Assembly (NCBI GenBank): GCA_002385545.1
Contig: DGDR01000083.1
Location: 19,791 to 45,182, forward strand
DNA length: 25,392 nucleotides
Source: Clostridium sp. UBA3947
GTDB lineage: Bacteria > Bacillota > Clostridia > Clostridiales > Clostridiaceae
Direction of reading: 5' to 3'
Shown here: in pieces, positions 7,112 through 13,870 of the stretch
Layout of the letters: the number at the start of each line of letters is the position of its first letter
How positions within the stretch are numbered: position 1 is the first letter of the stretch
Made by a program: the position numbers and the translations under genes
Notes under the pieces: model-generated
The model's input: only the letters and a program-made list of their open reading frames with translations
Database searches by the model: none
Told to the model about the DNA's origin: nothing

Positions 7112-7306
7112 TTATATGGCTACGAACTGATTGCTTTCCTTATTATAAGTATATCCTACGGTCTTTAATTTATCTTCAATAACAGAAGGGTTTACATCCC
7201 AATCATCACATAGGCTATCTAAGGAAGAATAAAAATCTCTAAGCTTCATATTAACCATACTTAGAAGCATATAAGGATCCATTGCTAAAATTCTTTCTAA
7301 ATCCAT
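7112..7306 (-). CDS. DUF4250 domain-containing small protein
   Basis: A 64-aa soluble protein. MDLERILAMDPYMLLSMVNMKLRD, a central LDSLCDDWDVNP and the final VGYTYNKESNQFV match the DUF4250 family, a short conserved Firmicute family of unknown function and usual length about 60 aa. A GAAAGGAG site lies upstream of the ATG. It starts 16 bp after the end of rnz and is followed by a terminator, so it is the last gene of a two-gene operon. It has no membrane segment or catalytic motif. No function is proposed. Confidence 0.85.
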   Translation of the reverse strand: MDLERILAMDPYMLLSMVNMKLRDFYSSLDSLCDDWDVNPSVIEDKLKTVGYTYNKESNQFVAI

Positions 7307-7322
7307 TCTATAAATACTCCTT

Positions 7323-8240
7323 TCAACTATTTTGAGGGAAGGTTAATTTTTTGGTTAGTCTATCTGAACCTATAACTGTATTACTAAAGATGCTGGAGGC
7401 ATTTTCAATGTAGTCCTCTGGGTTAGATAGAGAAGGACTAAAGTGAGTGAGCCATAGTTCTTTTACATTTGCATCCCTAGCTATAGTAGCAGCTTCGCTA
7501 AAGAGCATATGCTTATTTTTTATAGCCTTATCAATTTCATTATCCTCAGCATACATACCTTCTGCAATAAGCAGGTCGCTATCCTTTACAAACTCTATCA
7601 GACCATCAAAGGGTCTTGTATCGGTAAAGTAGCTTAGCTTTAAACCTTGACGACTTTCACCTAAAACCATATCTGGATGGTAGGTTATCCCGTCCTGTTC
7701 CACAGTTTCGCCCTTTTGAAGCTTACTCCATAGGGTTACAGGAATATTGTTGGCCTTAGCTTTGATAGGATCAAATTTTCTAGCCCTTGCTACATAGATA
7801 CTATAGCCAACACAGCTTACGGTATGGTCTAGGGCTAGGCTTTTAATGGATAAATCATCTATGTTTAGATTTACTCCACCTTCTAAGTCAGCTTCTTTAA
7901 AGCTAATATCATAGGGAAGTTGAGGGCACAAAACCCTAAGGCCATTAAGAATTTTAAGAAAGCCCGGTGGACCAATTATGGTTAAGGGTTCTTCCCGCTC
8001 TGAATTTGCAATGGTTAGTAGCAGGCCAGGTAAGCCTACCACATGGTCTGCATGGGCATGGGTAAAGCAAATCACATCTATAGTTTTAAAGCCCCAGCCT
8101 AGAATTTTCATAGACACCTGGGTGCCTTCACCGCAATCTATTAATATTTTTCTTCCATTATAAGATAGGAGCAGGGAAGTAAGGCCCCGTTGAGGAACGG
8201 GCAAACTGCCTCCGCAGCCTAATAAGCAAAGATCTAACAC
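7323..8240 (-). CDS. rnz: ribonuclease Z (tRNA 3' processing endonuclease)
   Basis: A metallo-beta-lactamase-fold nuclease that cuts tRNA precursors after the discriminator base. Zinc-binding HAHADH lies in FTHAHADHVVGLPG. Further ligands fall in ALDHTVSCVGY, YFTDTRP and LWLTHFSP, and the exosite region and HMLFSEAATIA are typical of bacterial RNase Z. The open frame reaches back to 8318, but the first 26 codons would translate a 7-bp repeat array and are unlike the family. GTG at 8240, with AAAGGA about 9 nt upstream, gives the usual beginning (M)LDLCLLGCGGSLP and 305 aa, the normal length. It is co-transcribed with DUF4250. Confidence 0.92.
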   Translation of the reverse strand: MLDLCLLGCGGSLPVPQRGLTSLLLSYNGRKILIDCGEGTQVSMKILGWGFKTIDVICFTHAHADHVVGLPGLLLTIANSEREEPLTIIGPPGFLKILNGLRVLCPQLPYDISFKEADLEGGVNLNIDDLSIKSLALDHTVSCVGYSIYVARARKFDPIKAKANNIPVTLWSKLQKGETVEQDGITYHPDMVLGESRQGLKLSYFTDTRPFDGLIEFVKDSDLLIAEGMYAEDNEIDKAIKNKHMLFSEAATIARDANVKELWLTHFSPSLSNPEDYIENASSIFSNTVIGSDRLTKKLTFPQNS

Positions 8241-8298
8241 TGATATCAGTCCTTTTATTAAAATAAAAATTTTGAAACTTGCAAAGTTGTCCTTAATA

Positions 8299-8329
8299 TC
8301 TGACTTCCGACCTCTCACCTCTGACTTCT
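8299..8329 (-). repeat. heptamer tandem repeat
   Basis: Read on the minus strand the segment is AGAAGTC-AGAGGTG-AGAGGTC-GGAAGTC-AGA, about 4.4 units of a 7-bp purine-rich repeat (consensus RGARGTS). It lies in the leader of rnz, just outside the preferred GTG start. Confidence 0.75.
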
Positions 8330-8351
8330 AAAAGCACCTTAGTGCTTTTTT
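8330..8351. terminator. hairpin with T runs on both sides
   Basis: AAAAGCAC (8330-8337), CTTA loop, GTGCTTTT (8342-8349) and continued T to 8351. It has terminator form in both directions. No gene ends directly before it on the plus strand; on the minus strand it would act ahead of rnz, so its role is unclear. Confidence 0.55.
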
Positions 8352-8413
8352 GCTATGTTGCTTTGTTTCAAAAAACAGTTGATATATGAGGTGTAATCTG
8401 GACAAGCATTAAG
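8340..8413. repeat. intergenic repeat copy B
   Basis: Direct-orientation counterpart of 6942-7016, sharing TTGCTTTG, AAAAAA, GTTGATA and GGACAAGCA. It begins within the hairpin at 8330-8351. Beyond it lies AGCTAAAAAAGC (8428-8439), the exact reverse complement of GCTTTTTTAGCT (6917-6928) near copy A. Confidence 0.55.
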
Positions 8414-8545
8414 GATTAGTAGCCAGTAGCTAAAAAAGCTTCCGATATCTATAAATTATATTATATCTAAAGTTGCTAATAATTAAAATTAATTTTATAC
8501 TACTACATTTATAAATATTTTTAATATATAACTTGAATTGATTCG

Positions 8546-8689
8546 ATGAAGGCTGATTATTCTATGGAGGAGGCTAGGTACTTTATTTAGAATTACATTT
8601 ATGACAAGTTAATAGAAGAGCTAACAATTGTAAAAATGCTTATTAATAGAATTAGGGAAAAACTAAGCATAAATCCCCTAATTCTTTAA
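8546..8689 (+). pseudogene. small ORF split by an in-frame TAG
   Basis: Reading from ATG at 8546, the frame gives MKADYSMEEARYFI, a TAG at 8588-8590, then NYIYDKLIEELTIVKMLINR and a normal end at TAA (8687-8689), 46 codons in all apart from the amber. The composition on both sides looks protein-like (amphipathic helices), but there is no good ribosome binding site. The hairpin at 8648-8685 overlaps its end. Most likely a decayed small gene; family not recognised. Confidence 0.3.
8648..8685 (+). terminator. hairpin, possible terminator
   Basis: AGAATTAGGG (8648-8657) and CCCTAATTCT (8676-8685) pair perfectly over 10 bp around an 18-nt loop. Only a weak T stretch follows. Confidence 0.4.
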
Positions 8690-8751
8690 AATTGCTACCT
8701 TGCAGTGTTTAATTTATATGTATTTTCTTTTGTTGAAACTTGAATAAGTGA

Positions 8752-8826
8752 TTATGATTTATTAATGTATCTAAATATTATTTCAGCAGCTTCTTTAGGA
8801 GAAATCTTGCTTACATCAATTTTTTA
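8752..8826 (-). pseudogene. C-terminal protein scrap (P-loop-kinase-like tail)
   Basis: On the minus strand a stop-bounded stretch reads KIDVSKISPKEAAEIIFRYI and then NKS before TAA. The pattern ID-S--SP-E-A--I---I resembles the last helix of small P-loop kinases of the AAA_18 or cytidylate-kinase type. Only about 23 residues survive, so the assignment is tentative. Confidence 0.3.
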
Positions 8827-8838
8827 GTAATTCCTAAT

Positions 8839-8920
8839 TCAAATTATGCTAAGCTTTTTTACAGTTTCTAAATTCAAACCTGTTTTAGCTGTGATTATTT
8901 GATTATCTAATAAACTTCTT
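8839..8920 (-). pseudogene. Rpn/PD-(D/E)XK transposase 3' tail, copy 2
   Basis: The minus strand reads RSLLDNQIITAKTGLNLETV then KKLSII and TGA. It matches the tail encoded at 9888-10103 (SLLDILDDETIAAKTGLDLD). At DNA level 8849-8891 and 9910-9952 are identical at 40 of 43 bases. It overlaps the 3' end of the 156-aa gene in another frame. Confidence 0.6.
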
Positions 8921-9373
8921 ATAATCGCTTCCACTCCAATTTGAAACCTCAAAAATACCTTTGTATAGTCTAAACAATTTTTTAATGCCTTTCACTGGTG
9001 AGGTTAAATAATTTATAAACAACTTATATTCATCCATTGAGTCTAATTCTTCATCATCACTAAGAGAAAAACAAGAATCAAAATATTGCTTTCTATTTTC
9101 ATAGGCTTTTAAATCCTTATAGCCTAAAATTACAATATATTTATCATTTAACACATCAGAGATTGCTTCTAAAACTAGTTCATCAACTGATATTTCATAT
9201 TCTATAATACTTGCACCACCAAAATCCACATACACTCCACCGAATTCATTTATGCTAACAGATAATGAAAAACGGGGGTTAATCTGATTTTTAATTGTCA
9301 AGATTGCTACCTTGCCTAGCTTTTTATGATAAAATCTCTCAATATTAATATTTATAGATTTCTTTAAAATCAT
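8903..9373 (-). CDS. hypothetical protein, 156 aa
   Basis: A 156-aa soluble protein, acidic in its central part (SLSDDEELDSMDEYKLF), with an N-terminal beta-rich half (GGVYVDFGGASIIEYEISVD) and a more helical C-terminal half. I recognise no family. The ATG at 9373 lies inside the upstream 68-aa gene, an overlap of 29 bp, and has no clear ribosome binding site, so translation is probably coupled to that gene. Its last codons run into the remnant Rpn tail at 8839-8920, and the natural C-terminus could have been altered there. Size, acidity and surroundings are like those of toxin-immunity proteins, but no motif proves this. Confidence 0.6.
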   Translation of the reverse strand: MILKKSININIERFYHKKLGKVAILTIKNQINPRFSLSVSINEFGGVYVDFGGASIIEYEISVDELVLEAISDVLNDKYIVILGYKDLKAYENRKQYFDSCFSLSDDEELDSMDEYKLFINYLTSPVKGIKKLFRLYKGIFEVSNWSGSDYKKFIR

Positions 9374-9551
9374 CAGGATGAAAATGAGTTATTTCTTTAT
9401 CATTTTGCTCAATCCTTACGTAATTATCAAGGGCAGTAATACTAGAATTATCATTTACCTTTAACACTATTACATTTTCGTTGATTAGGGACAATTTATT
9501 TTCATGGTCATGCTTTTTTAATGACCTGTATACTTCTTTCATTGATTTCAT
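9345..9551 (-). CDS. hypothetical protein, 68 aa
   Basis: A small soluble protein beginning MKSMKEVYRSLKKHDHENKL, with a beta-rich middle (VIVLKVNDNSSITALDNYVRI) and a C-terminal HFHPDDFKEIY. A strong AAGGAGC site 7 nt before ATG supports translation. It overlaps the start of the 156-aa gene by 29 bp, so the two form a unit. I do not recognise the family. The His-rich end could bind metal or be structural. Confidence 0.65.
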   Translation of the reverse strand: MKSMKEVYRSLKKHDHENKLSLINENVIVLKVNDNSSITALDNYVRIEQNDKEITHFHPDDFKEIYKY

Positions 9552-9689
9552 GATTCTGCTCCTTATCTATTAACCTTTTAAAATCTTATTAATATAAAAG
9601 TGGCTGAATCGAGGTATAAGTTAAGTTGCTATAAATATCAAAAAGCATTCAACTTCTTCCCCCACTTTACTGATAATGGCTTTAAAAAT

Positions 9690-9779
9690 CTATAGAATTC
9701 TCAAGTTACAAGCTTCTAGCTCCATTAAACTATTTAAGTATTCATTGTTCACCATCATATATTGACCTAACGCACCCAT
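9690..9779 (-). pseudogene. N-terminal fragment of a DUF1877 (YfbM-like) protein
   Basis: Thirty codons beginning MGALGQYMMVNNEYLNSLME and broken by TAG after NLRIL. A GGGAGGT ribosome binding site lies 9 nt upstream of this ATG. The MG--GQY--V---YL--L pattern resembles the start of DUF1877/YfbM proteins, usually about 150-170 aa, so this is probably a truncated 5' remnant. Downstream frames show scraps such as FLKPLSVKWGKKLNAF. Confidence 0.45.
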
Positions 9780-9828
9780 TTCATAAGTACCTCCCATATC
9801 TTTAATATTTAATTATAATACTGGAAAA

Positions 9829-9863
9829 AGGCCAGAGATATTATATAAAAATATCTCTGACCT
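9829..9863 (-). terminator. minus-strand terminator after the Rpn remnant
   Basis: AGGCCAGAGATATT (9829-9842) and AATATCTCTGACCT (9850-9863) pair over 14 positions with one mismatch around a 7-nt loop. On the minus strand TTTTT follows the stem. It lies 25 bp after the stop of the Rpn tail and was probably its natural terminator. Confidence 0.7.
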
Positions 9864-9887
9864 GTACTTGCTGTCTTAGGGTTTAAT

Positions 9888-10103
9888 TTATTTTTTGGTT
9901 AAAGTATCTCTAAGCTTTTTTACAGTATCTAAATCTAAACCTGTTTTAGCTGCTATGGTTTCATCATCTAATATATCAAGCAAGGATATGTCCACTTGTC
10001 GTTTGCCTTCTTCTATTCCTTGTTCAACACCTTTACTAAAGCCTTTCTCCTCAGCAGTATTAATCATGTTAGCACGTTCTTGTAAGGAACGTTCTCTTTC
10101 CCA
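9888..10103 (-). pseudogene. Rpn family (PD-(D/E)XK nuclease/transposase) C-terminal remnant
   Basis: The minus strand encodes WERERSLQERANMINTAEEK, then GFSKGVEQGIEEGKRQ, and ends in AAKTGLDLDTVKKLRD before TAA. The G---G-E-G-EEG repeat, followed by a short helix and a TGL-L--V-KL helix, is the hallmark tail of Rpn/PD-(D/E)XK family putative transposases (full length about 280-320 aa). The reading frame is closed by TGA directly before W and the nuclease domain is missing, so this is a truncated gene. Its natural terminator survives at 9829-9863. A second, more diverged tail is at 8839-8920. Confidence 0.8.
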
Positions 10104-10145
10104 TCATAATATGGGAAGAGCCACTCCTAAAATGAAAATACAGGT

Positions 10146-10703
10146 TTATAGCTCTTTTATTTTAGCAACTATTTTGCTATAAATCTTCTTCATATGAGCT
10201 TCATTAGACCAAGCATTAATCTCCTCTAGAGGTATCCACATAACGCCGCTGTTTTCATCAGGTTTTATAGTGAGAGGGGCATCTTCATCAGCTTCAATTA
10301 AATAGGCCGCTGAGATATGTAGATGCGGTGCAACGTACTTTCCATTTTTCACATGGCCTAATACAGGGATAATATCTAATGAAAAAATATGCTCTAGTAC
10401 TGGACGAAGCTGGCTGACACCAGTTTCTTCTCTTGCCTCCCTAAGGGCTACCTGCAGTAGATCCTCTTCACCATCGGCATGGCCGCCAGTCCAAGCCCAG
10501 GAGTTATAGATGTTATGATTAATCATCAAGGTTTTATCTCTATTTTTATTAATAATAAAGGCGGAGCTTGTCATATGTACCAATTCATTTTCTCTTGTTA
10601 GCATATCGTTGAAGATATTGCTGTATTTTAGGGTAAGCTCCTTATTCTTTGCTTCCTGTTCATTGTATGGGGTGTAGTTTTTTATTGCTTCAAGCCAGTT
10701 CAT
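10146..10703 (-). CDS. Nudix hydrolase
   Basis: A 185-aa cytoplasmic hydrolase that cleaves nucleoside diphosphates linked to another moiety. The Nudix box is complete: G74-x5-E80-x7-R88-E89-A-R-E92-E93-T-G95-V96, giving the metal-binding E92/E93 pair. The N-terminal 45 residues (MNWLEAIKNYTPYNEQE) form an added helical region seen in a subgroup of Firmicute Nudix proteins. Substrate unknown. An AAGGGA site precedes the ATG. It lies 49 bp after the GNAT gene and is probably the third gene of a leftward operon with it and the DUF6199-like membrane protein. Confidence 0.9.
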   Translation of the reverse strand: MNWLEAIKNYTPYNEQEAKNKELTLKYSNIFNDMLTRENELVHMTSSAFIINKNRDKTLMINHNIYNSWAWTGGHADGEEDLLQVALREAREETGVSQLRPVLEHIFSLDIIPVLGHVKNGKYVAPHLHISAAYLIEADEDAPLTIKPDENSGVMWIPLEEINAWSNEAHMKKIYSKIVAKIKEL

Positions 10704-10752
10704 TTAAGTCATTCCCTTCCGTGAAATAAGATTATCTCATAGATTGCAATTT

Positions 10753-11238
10753 TTATAATATCAGCTGATAGGTAACGATGTCTAAAAATCTACCAAACTT
10801 GTAGCCCACTTCCCGTATACAGCCACAATTAGTAAAGCCGAACTTTTCGTGAAACCTGCAGCTTACTTCATTTTCAGCAGTTATTACAGAGATAATGGTA
10901 TGAAGCTTCTTATTTTCTCTAGCAAGCTTTAGAATGGCCTCCATTAGCTTTGAGCCTATGCCTTTACCTTGGTAGTCCTTGTGAATATAGATGGAAAGCT
11001 CTGCACTACTATCATAGGCCTTCTTTGGTCGGTAGGGGGACAGAGAGGCATAACCTACTACCTGTCCTTCTGTTTCATAGACAATAATAGGATGATTTTC
11101 GCCGTGGTCATTAAACCACTGTATTCTGTCCTCTAAGCTTTTGGGCTCCAAGTCAAAGGTGGCAGTACCCTTTAGTATTTCTTCATTATAAATTTCCGTT
11201 ATAAAAGGAAGATCCTCCTTTACTGCAAATCTAATCAT
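10753..11238 (-). CDS. GNAT N-acetyltransferase (phosphinothricin acetyltransferase-like)
   Basis: A 161-aa acetyl-CoA-dependent N-acetyltransferase. The acetyl-CoA loop is at residues 90-95 (QGKGIG) within LSIYIHKDYQGKGIGSKLME. The N-terminus IYNEEILKGTATFDLEPKS and C-terminus GFTNCGCIREVGYKFGRFLD are characteristic of the PAT/YwnH/MnaT group that acetylates phosphinothricin, methionine sulfone or related amino-acid analogues. AGGAGG lies 8 nt before ATG. It is the middle gene of the 10146-12050 operon. The true substrate is not known; resistance or detoxification is an inference from the family. Confidence 0.9.
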   Translation of the reverse strand: MIRFAVKEDLPFITEIYNEEILKGTATFDLEPKSLEDRIQWFNDHGENHPIIVYETEGQVVGYASLSPYRPKKAYDSSAELSIYIHKDYQGKGIGSKLMEAILKLARENKKLHTIISVITAENEVSCRFHEKFGFTNCGCIREVGYKFGRFLDIVTYQLIL

Positions 11239-11306
11239 GTGTCCTTCCTCCTAATTATTTTCAGAATGGTCATTAATAAAATGCTCATCTCAGGTCTATT
11301 ATTAGT

Positions 11307-12050
11307 CTAAATAATGGCAACTATCATTACAATTACAGAAATTGCAGGCCCCACAAACCACCATATCTTCTGGATAAGAATATAAAGCTCTGAAGGCTCA
11401 GGGTTCTCCACAGTCCACATATGTCTAAGATTAAAGAAGAATAAGGGGAATTTTATATCTATAAAAGTAATAGCAAGAATAATAAATGCCCCAAATAAAA
11501 GATAGTAGTTACCGCGATGGGTATCCCTAACAGAGTTTGCAAAATCTAAAGTTGTGCTTGGGGAGATTTTATAGTTTTCCACAAAAGGACTTTGCCCTTT
11601 GGGTACTACATTAAGTTTTTCTTCAAAAACAGGATTTTGCACTTCGTCTAAGAGTGCGCCGCTGTCCTTATCATAGAACCCTCCAGTAAGGATAACAGTA
11701 TCATTTTCGTCCTTGATGTTTTCGATGGCAAGACGGGAATTATCATTATTTCCATCTTTAAAGCTAACAGTATGCTCTCTTTTAATATTGTTAGGTAGCT
11801 CATAAACTACTGACAGCCTTCTTGGAGAAGATGAAAGCTCCTTAACAGTAATTTTAATCTTTCCATATTTACTCTTCCCAATATATTGGGTTTCTGAAGA
11901 GGAAGATTCTTTTTTTAGAAAGGTTTTTTCAAAGTATGCTCCAGTGGTGAAAAAAGTCTTGAGGTAAAAAGCTAATAATGTTAATACGATGACGGATAAT
12001 AGCAACTTTACGGGTAGATTTTTGGAAATTGTGTTCTTACTTTTTTTCAT
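11307..12050 (-). CDS. membrane protein with DUF6199-like C-terminus
   Basis: A 247-aa protein with an N-terminal hydrophobic segment (about 13-28, LPVKLLLSVIVLTLLAFYL), a roughly 150-residue beta-rich extracytoplasmic part, a second membrane helix (about 183-200, YYLLFGAFIILAITFI) and a third at the C-terminus (about 229-247). The segment LRHMWTVENPEPSELYILIQ before the last helix resembles the DUF6199 domain, where a W--N-EPS motif precedes a membrane helix. GGAGG stands 8 nt before ATG. First gene of the operon with GNAT and Nudix genes. Function unknown; the domain match is by eye only. Confidence 0.7.
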   Translation of the reverse strand: MKKSKNTISKNLPVKLLLSVIVLTLLAFYLKTFFTTGAYFEKTFLKKESSSSETQYIGKSKYGKIKITVKELSSSPRRLSVVYELPNNIKREHTVSFKDGNNDNSRLAIENIKDENDTVILTGGFYDKDSGALLDEVQNPVFEEKLNVVPKGQSPFVENYKISPSTTLDFANSVRDTHRGNYYLLFGAFIILAITFIDIKFPLFFFNLRHMWTVENPEPSELYILIQKIWWFVGPAISVIVMIVAII

Positions 12051-12121
12051 ATTTTAATTCCTCCAAGTTTATTTATAGTGTAAATTAAAAAAATGTATCT
12101 TTGCTATAATTTTTATATGAT

Positions 12122-12238
12122 TTACGTCTCCAATATTATCGAGTAATTATCCTTATCTAATTGAAAATTATCTTCTAGAATTTTTAAACCCCGTTCCTTA
12201 AGAATATTGTATTGGTGGCAAATATTGCTTTCTGACAA
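12122..12238 (-). CDS. possible 38-aa small protein
   Basis: TTG at 12238 begins a 38-codon frame, MSESNICHQYNILKERGLKI and onward to NYSIILET. AGGAG is 8 nt upstream, good spacing for Clostridia. The residues are compatible with a helical soluble peptide. I know no family and the start codon is rare, so it may be a real small gene or the stub of a larger lost one. It lies on the same strand as, and upstream of, the DUF6199-like gene. Confidence 0.4.
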   Translation of the reverse strand: MSESNICHQYNILKERGLKILEDNFQLDKDNYSIILET

Positions 12239-12295
12239 ATGATTCGCTCCTTACTTTTAACAGCAATTCCATCTAGAAAATTAAAAATAATCAAA

Positions 12296-12343
12296 TTGAG
12301 CTGCCACAAAAATATATGAAACATCGAAATTGTGACAGCTCAA
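12296..12343. repeat. 14-bp inverted repeat / hairpin
   Basis: TTGAGCTGCCACAA (12296-12309) and TTGTGACAGCTCAA (12330-12343) pair over 14 positions with one G-U or A-C position depending on strand, around a 20-nt loop. Only a delayed T-rich stretch follows on the minus strand. The rest of 12344-12600 is A/T-rich and I see no gene in it. Confidence 0.55.
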
Positions 12344-12619
12344 CAGAAGATAATTTCTAACCTCTAAATAAGTAAATTACCAATATTATATATTAATCAT
12401 AAGCCTGCCACAATAGATTAAAAATAACTTACATTGAAAAATTTATATTATTCTAAACAAAAGTTTGCTTCTGTTGAATATAAGCTAAAGTTTACGTAAA
12501 GAATTAAAGGATACCCATAGAATTTTTCAAAAATAAAAATTATCATTATAGTATAGGCTTTCAGTAGTGAATCAATTTATCGCAGGAAAGGGGGGCAGCC
12601 GGATAGGCTGTTGATAATT

Positions 12620-13870
12620 ATGAGAATAATGCATACATCTGATTGGCACCTTGGGAAAAACTTAGAGGGTACAAAGAACAGTAGGCTGGAGGAGCAGGAA
12701 AAGTTTCTGGCTGAGTTTGTAGATATAGTAGAGAAGAATAATATAGATATGGTAATAATAGCTGGTGATATATACGATAACAGCAATCCTCCAGCTAAGG
12801 CGGAGAAGCTTTTTTACGAGACCTTAAAAAAGCTATCCGATGGTGGCAACAGGGCTGTGCTAGTTATTGCAGGTAATCATGATAATCCTGAAAGGCTTAT
12901 TGCTGCTGCGCCCTTAGCCTCGGAGCAAGGAGTTATAATGCTTGGAACACCTAAGTCTGTAGTAGAGCCTGGGAGATACGGAAGCTTTCAGGTAGCTGCC
13001 TCCGGGGAAGGTTGGCTGGAGGTTCACGTAAAGGGTGAAAAGGCAGTTATTATTGCCTTGCCCTATCCTAGTGAGAAGCGCTTAAATGAGGTTTTTATAG
13101 AAAAGGATTCTGATGAGGATAGAAAGAGCAGTTATTCAGAAAGGATAGGCCAGCTGTTTGAAAACTTAAGCGCCAATTATAGAGAAGATACTATAAATAT
13201 TGCAGTTTCCCATATTTACGTTTTAGGCAGCGATAGGAGCGATTCGGAAAGGCAGATTGAGCTAGGTGGCTCCTTGGCAGTAGAGCCTTCAGCCCTGCCA
13301 AAGAAGGCTCAATATATAGCTCTAGGCCACCTTCATAGGCCTCAAAAAGTTAGAGGTACAAATTTAAAGGCCTATTATGCTGGATCACCTATTCAGTATA
13401 GCAAGAGCGAGGTGGGCTACAGTAAATCGGTGAATATTGTGGAGTTAAAGCCAGGGGTAGAGGCTCTTGTGGAGGAAGTATACCTTAGCAACTATAAGCC
13501 AATTGAAATCTGGAAATGTAAAAGCATTGATGAGGCCCTTGAAAGATGCAAGGAAAATAGCAATAGAGATATATGGGTTTACTTAGAGATAGAGACTGAT
13601 GAATATATTTCACAGGAATACATTAAGCTTATGAACGAGTATAGGAAGGATATTGTGGAGATTGTTCCAAAAATCCGGGGCTTAGAGCAGGAGGAGGAAG
13701 AATTCCAAAGCATTGGGGATAAGAGCATAACGGAACTCTTTAGAGACTTTTATCTTTCTCAGCGAGGAGTTGAGCCAACGGAGGAGGTTATGAATATCTT
13801 TGCTGAATTAGCCTATGAGGGAGAAGACCTTGATGAGGAAGAGAATGAAAGGCTGGTGGAGGAAGAATGA
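12620..13870 (+). CDS. sbcD: exonuclease subunit SbcD (Mre11-like)
   Basis: A 416-aa Mn-dependent metallophosphoesterase nuclease, the catalytic half of the SbcCD complex that opens hairpins and trims blocked DNA ends. The phosphoesterase motifs are in order: D8 and H10 in HTSDWHLG, D50 in AGDIYD, N86-H87 in AGNHD, then VSHIYV and ALGHLH. The open frame also allows TTG at 12611, but ATG at 12620 gives the family's standard MRIMHTSDWHLG. The strong AAAGGGGGG (about 12586-12594) is too far for either, and only a weak AGG lies nearer, so the start is not fully settled. It overlaps sbcC by 4 bp (ATGA), which implies coupled translation in equal amounts. Confidence 0.95.
   Translation: MRIMHTSDWHLGKNLEGTKNSRLEEQEKFLAEFVDIVEKNNIDMVIIAGDIYDNSNPPAKAEKLFYETLKKLSDGGNRAVLVIAGNHDNPERLIAAAPLASEQGVIMLGTPKSVVEPGRYGSFQVAASGEGWLEVHVKGEKAVIIALPYPSEKRLNEVFIEKDSDEDRKSSYSERIGQLFENLSANYREDTINIAVSHIYVLGSDRSDSERQIELGGSLAVEPSALPKKAQYIALGHLHRPQKVRGTNLKAYYAGSPIQYSKSEVGYSKSVNIVELKPGVEALVEEVYLSNYKPIEIWKCKSIDEALERCKENSNRDIWVYLEIETDEYISQEYIKLMNEYRKDIVEIVPKIRGLEQEEEEFQSIGDKSITELFRDFYLSQRGVEPTEEVMNIFAELAYEGEDLDEEENERLVEEE

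Noticed and set aside
8588..8590. TAG in the 8546-8689 frame as a recoded amino acid
   Set aside because: There is no downstream recoding element or known amber-decoded family, and no good ribosome binding site. A nonsense mutation in a dying gene is simpler.
9895..10182. A 95-codon plus-strand open frame
   Set aside because: It is antisense to the Rpn tail remnant and to the end of the Nudix gene; both minus-strand readings have clear family signatures.
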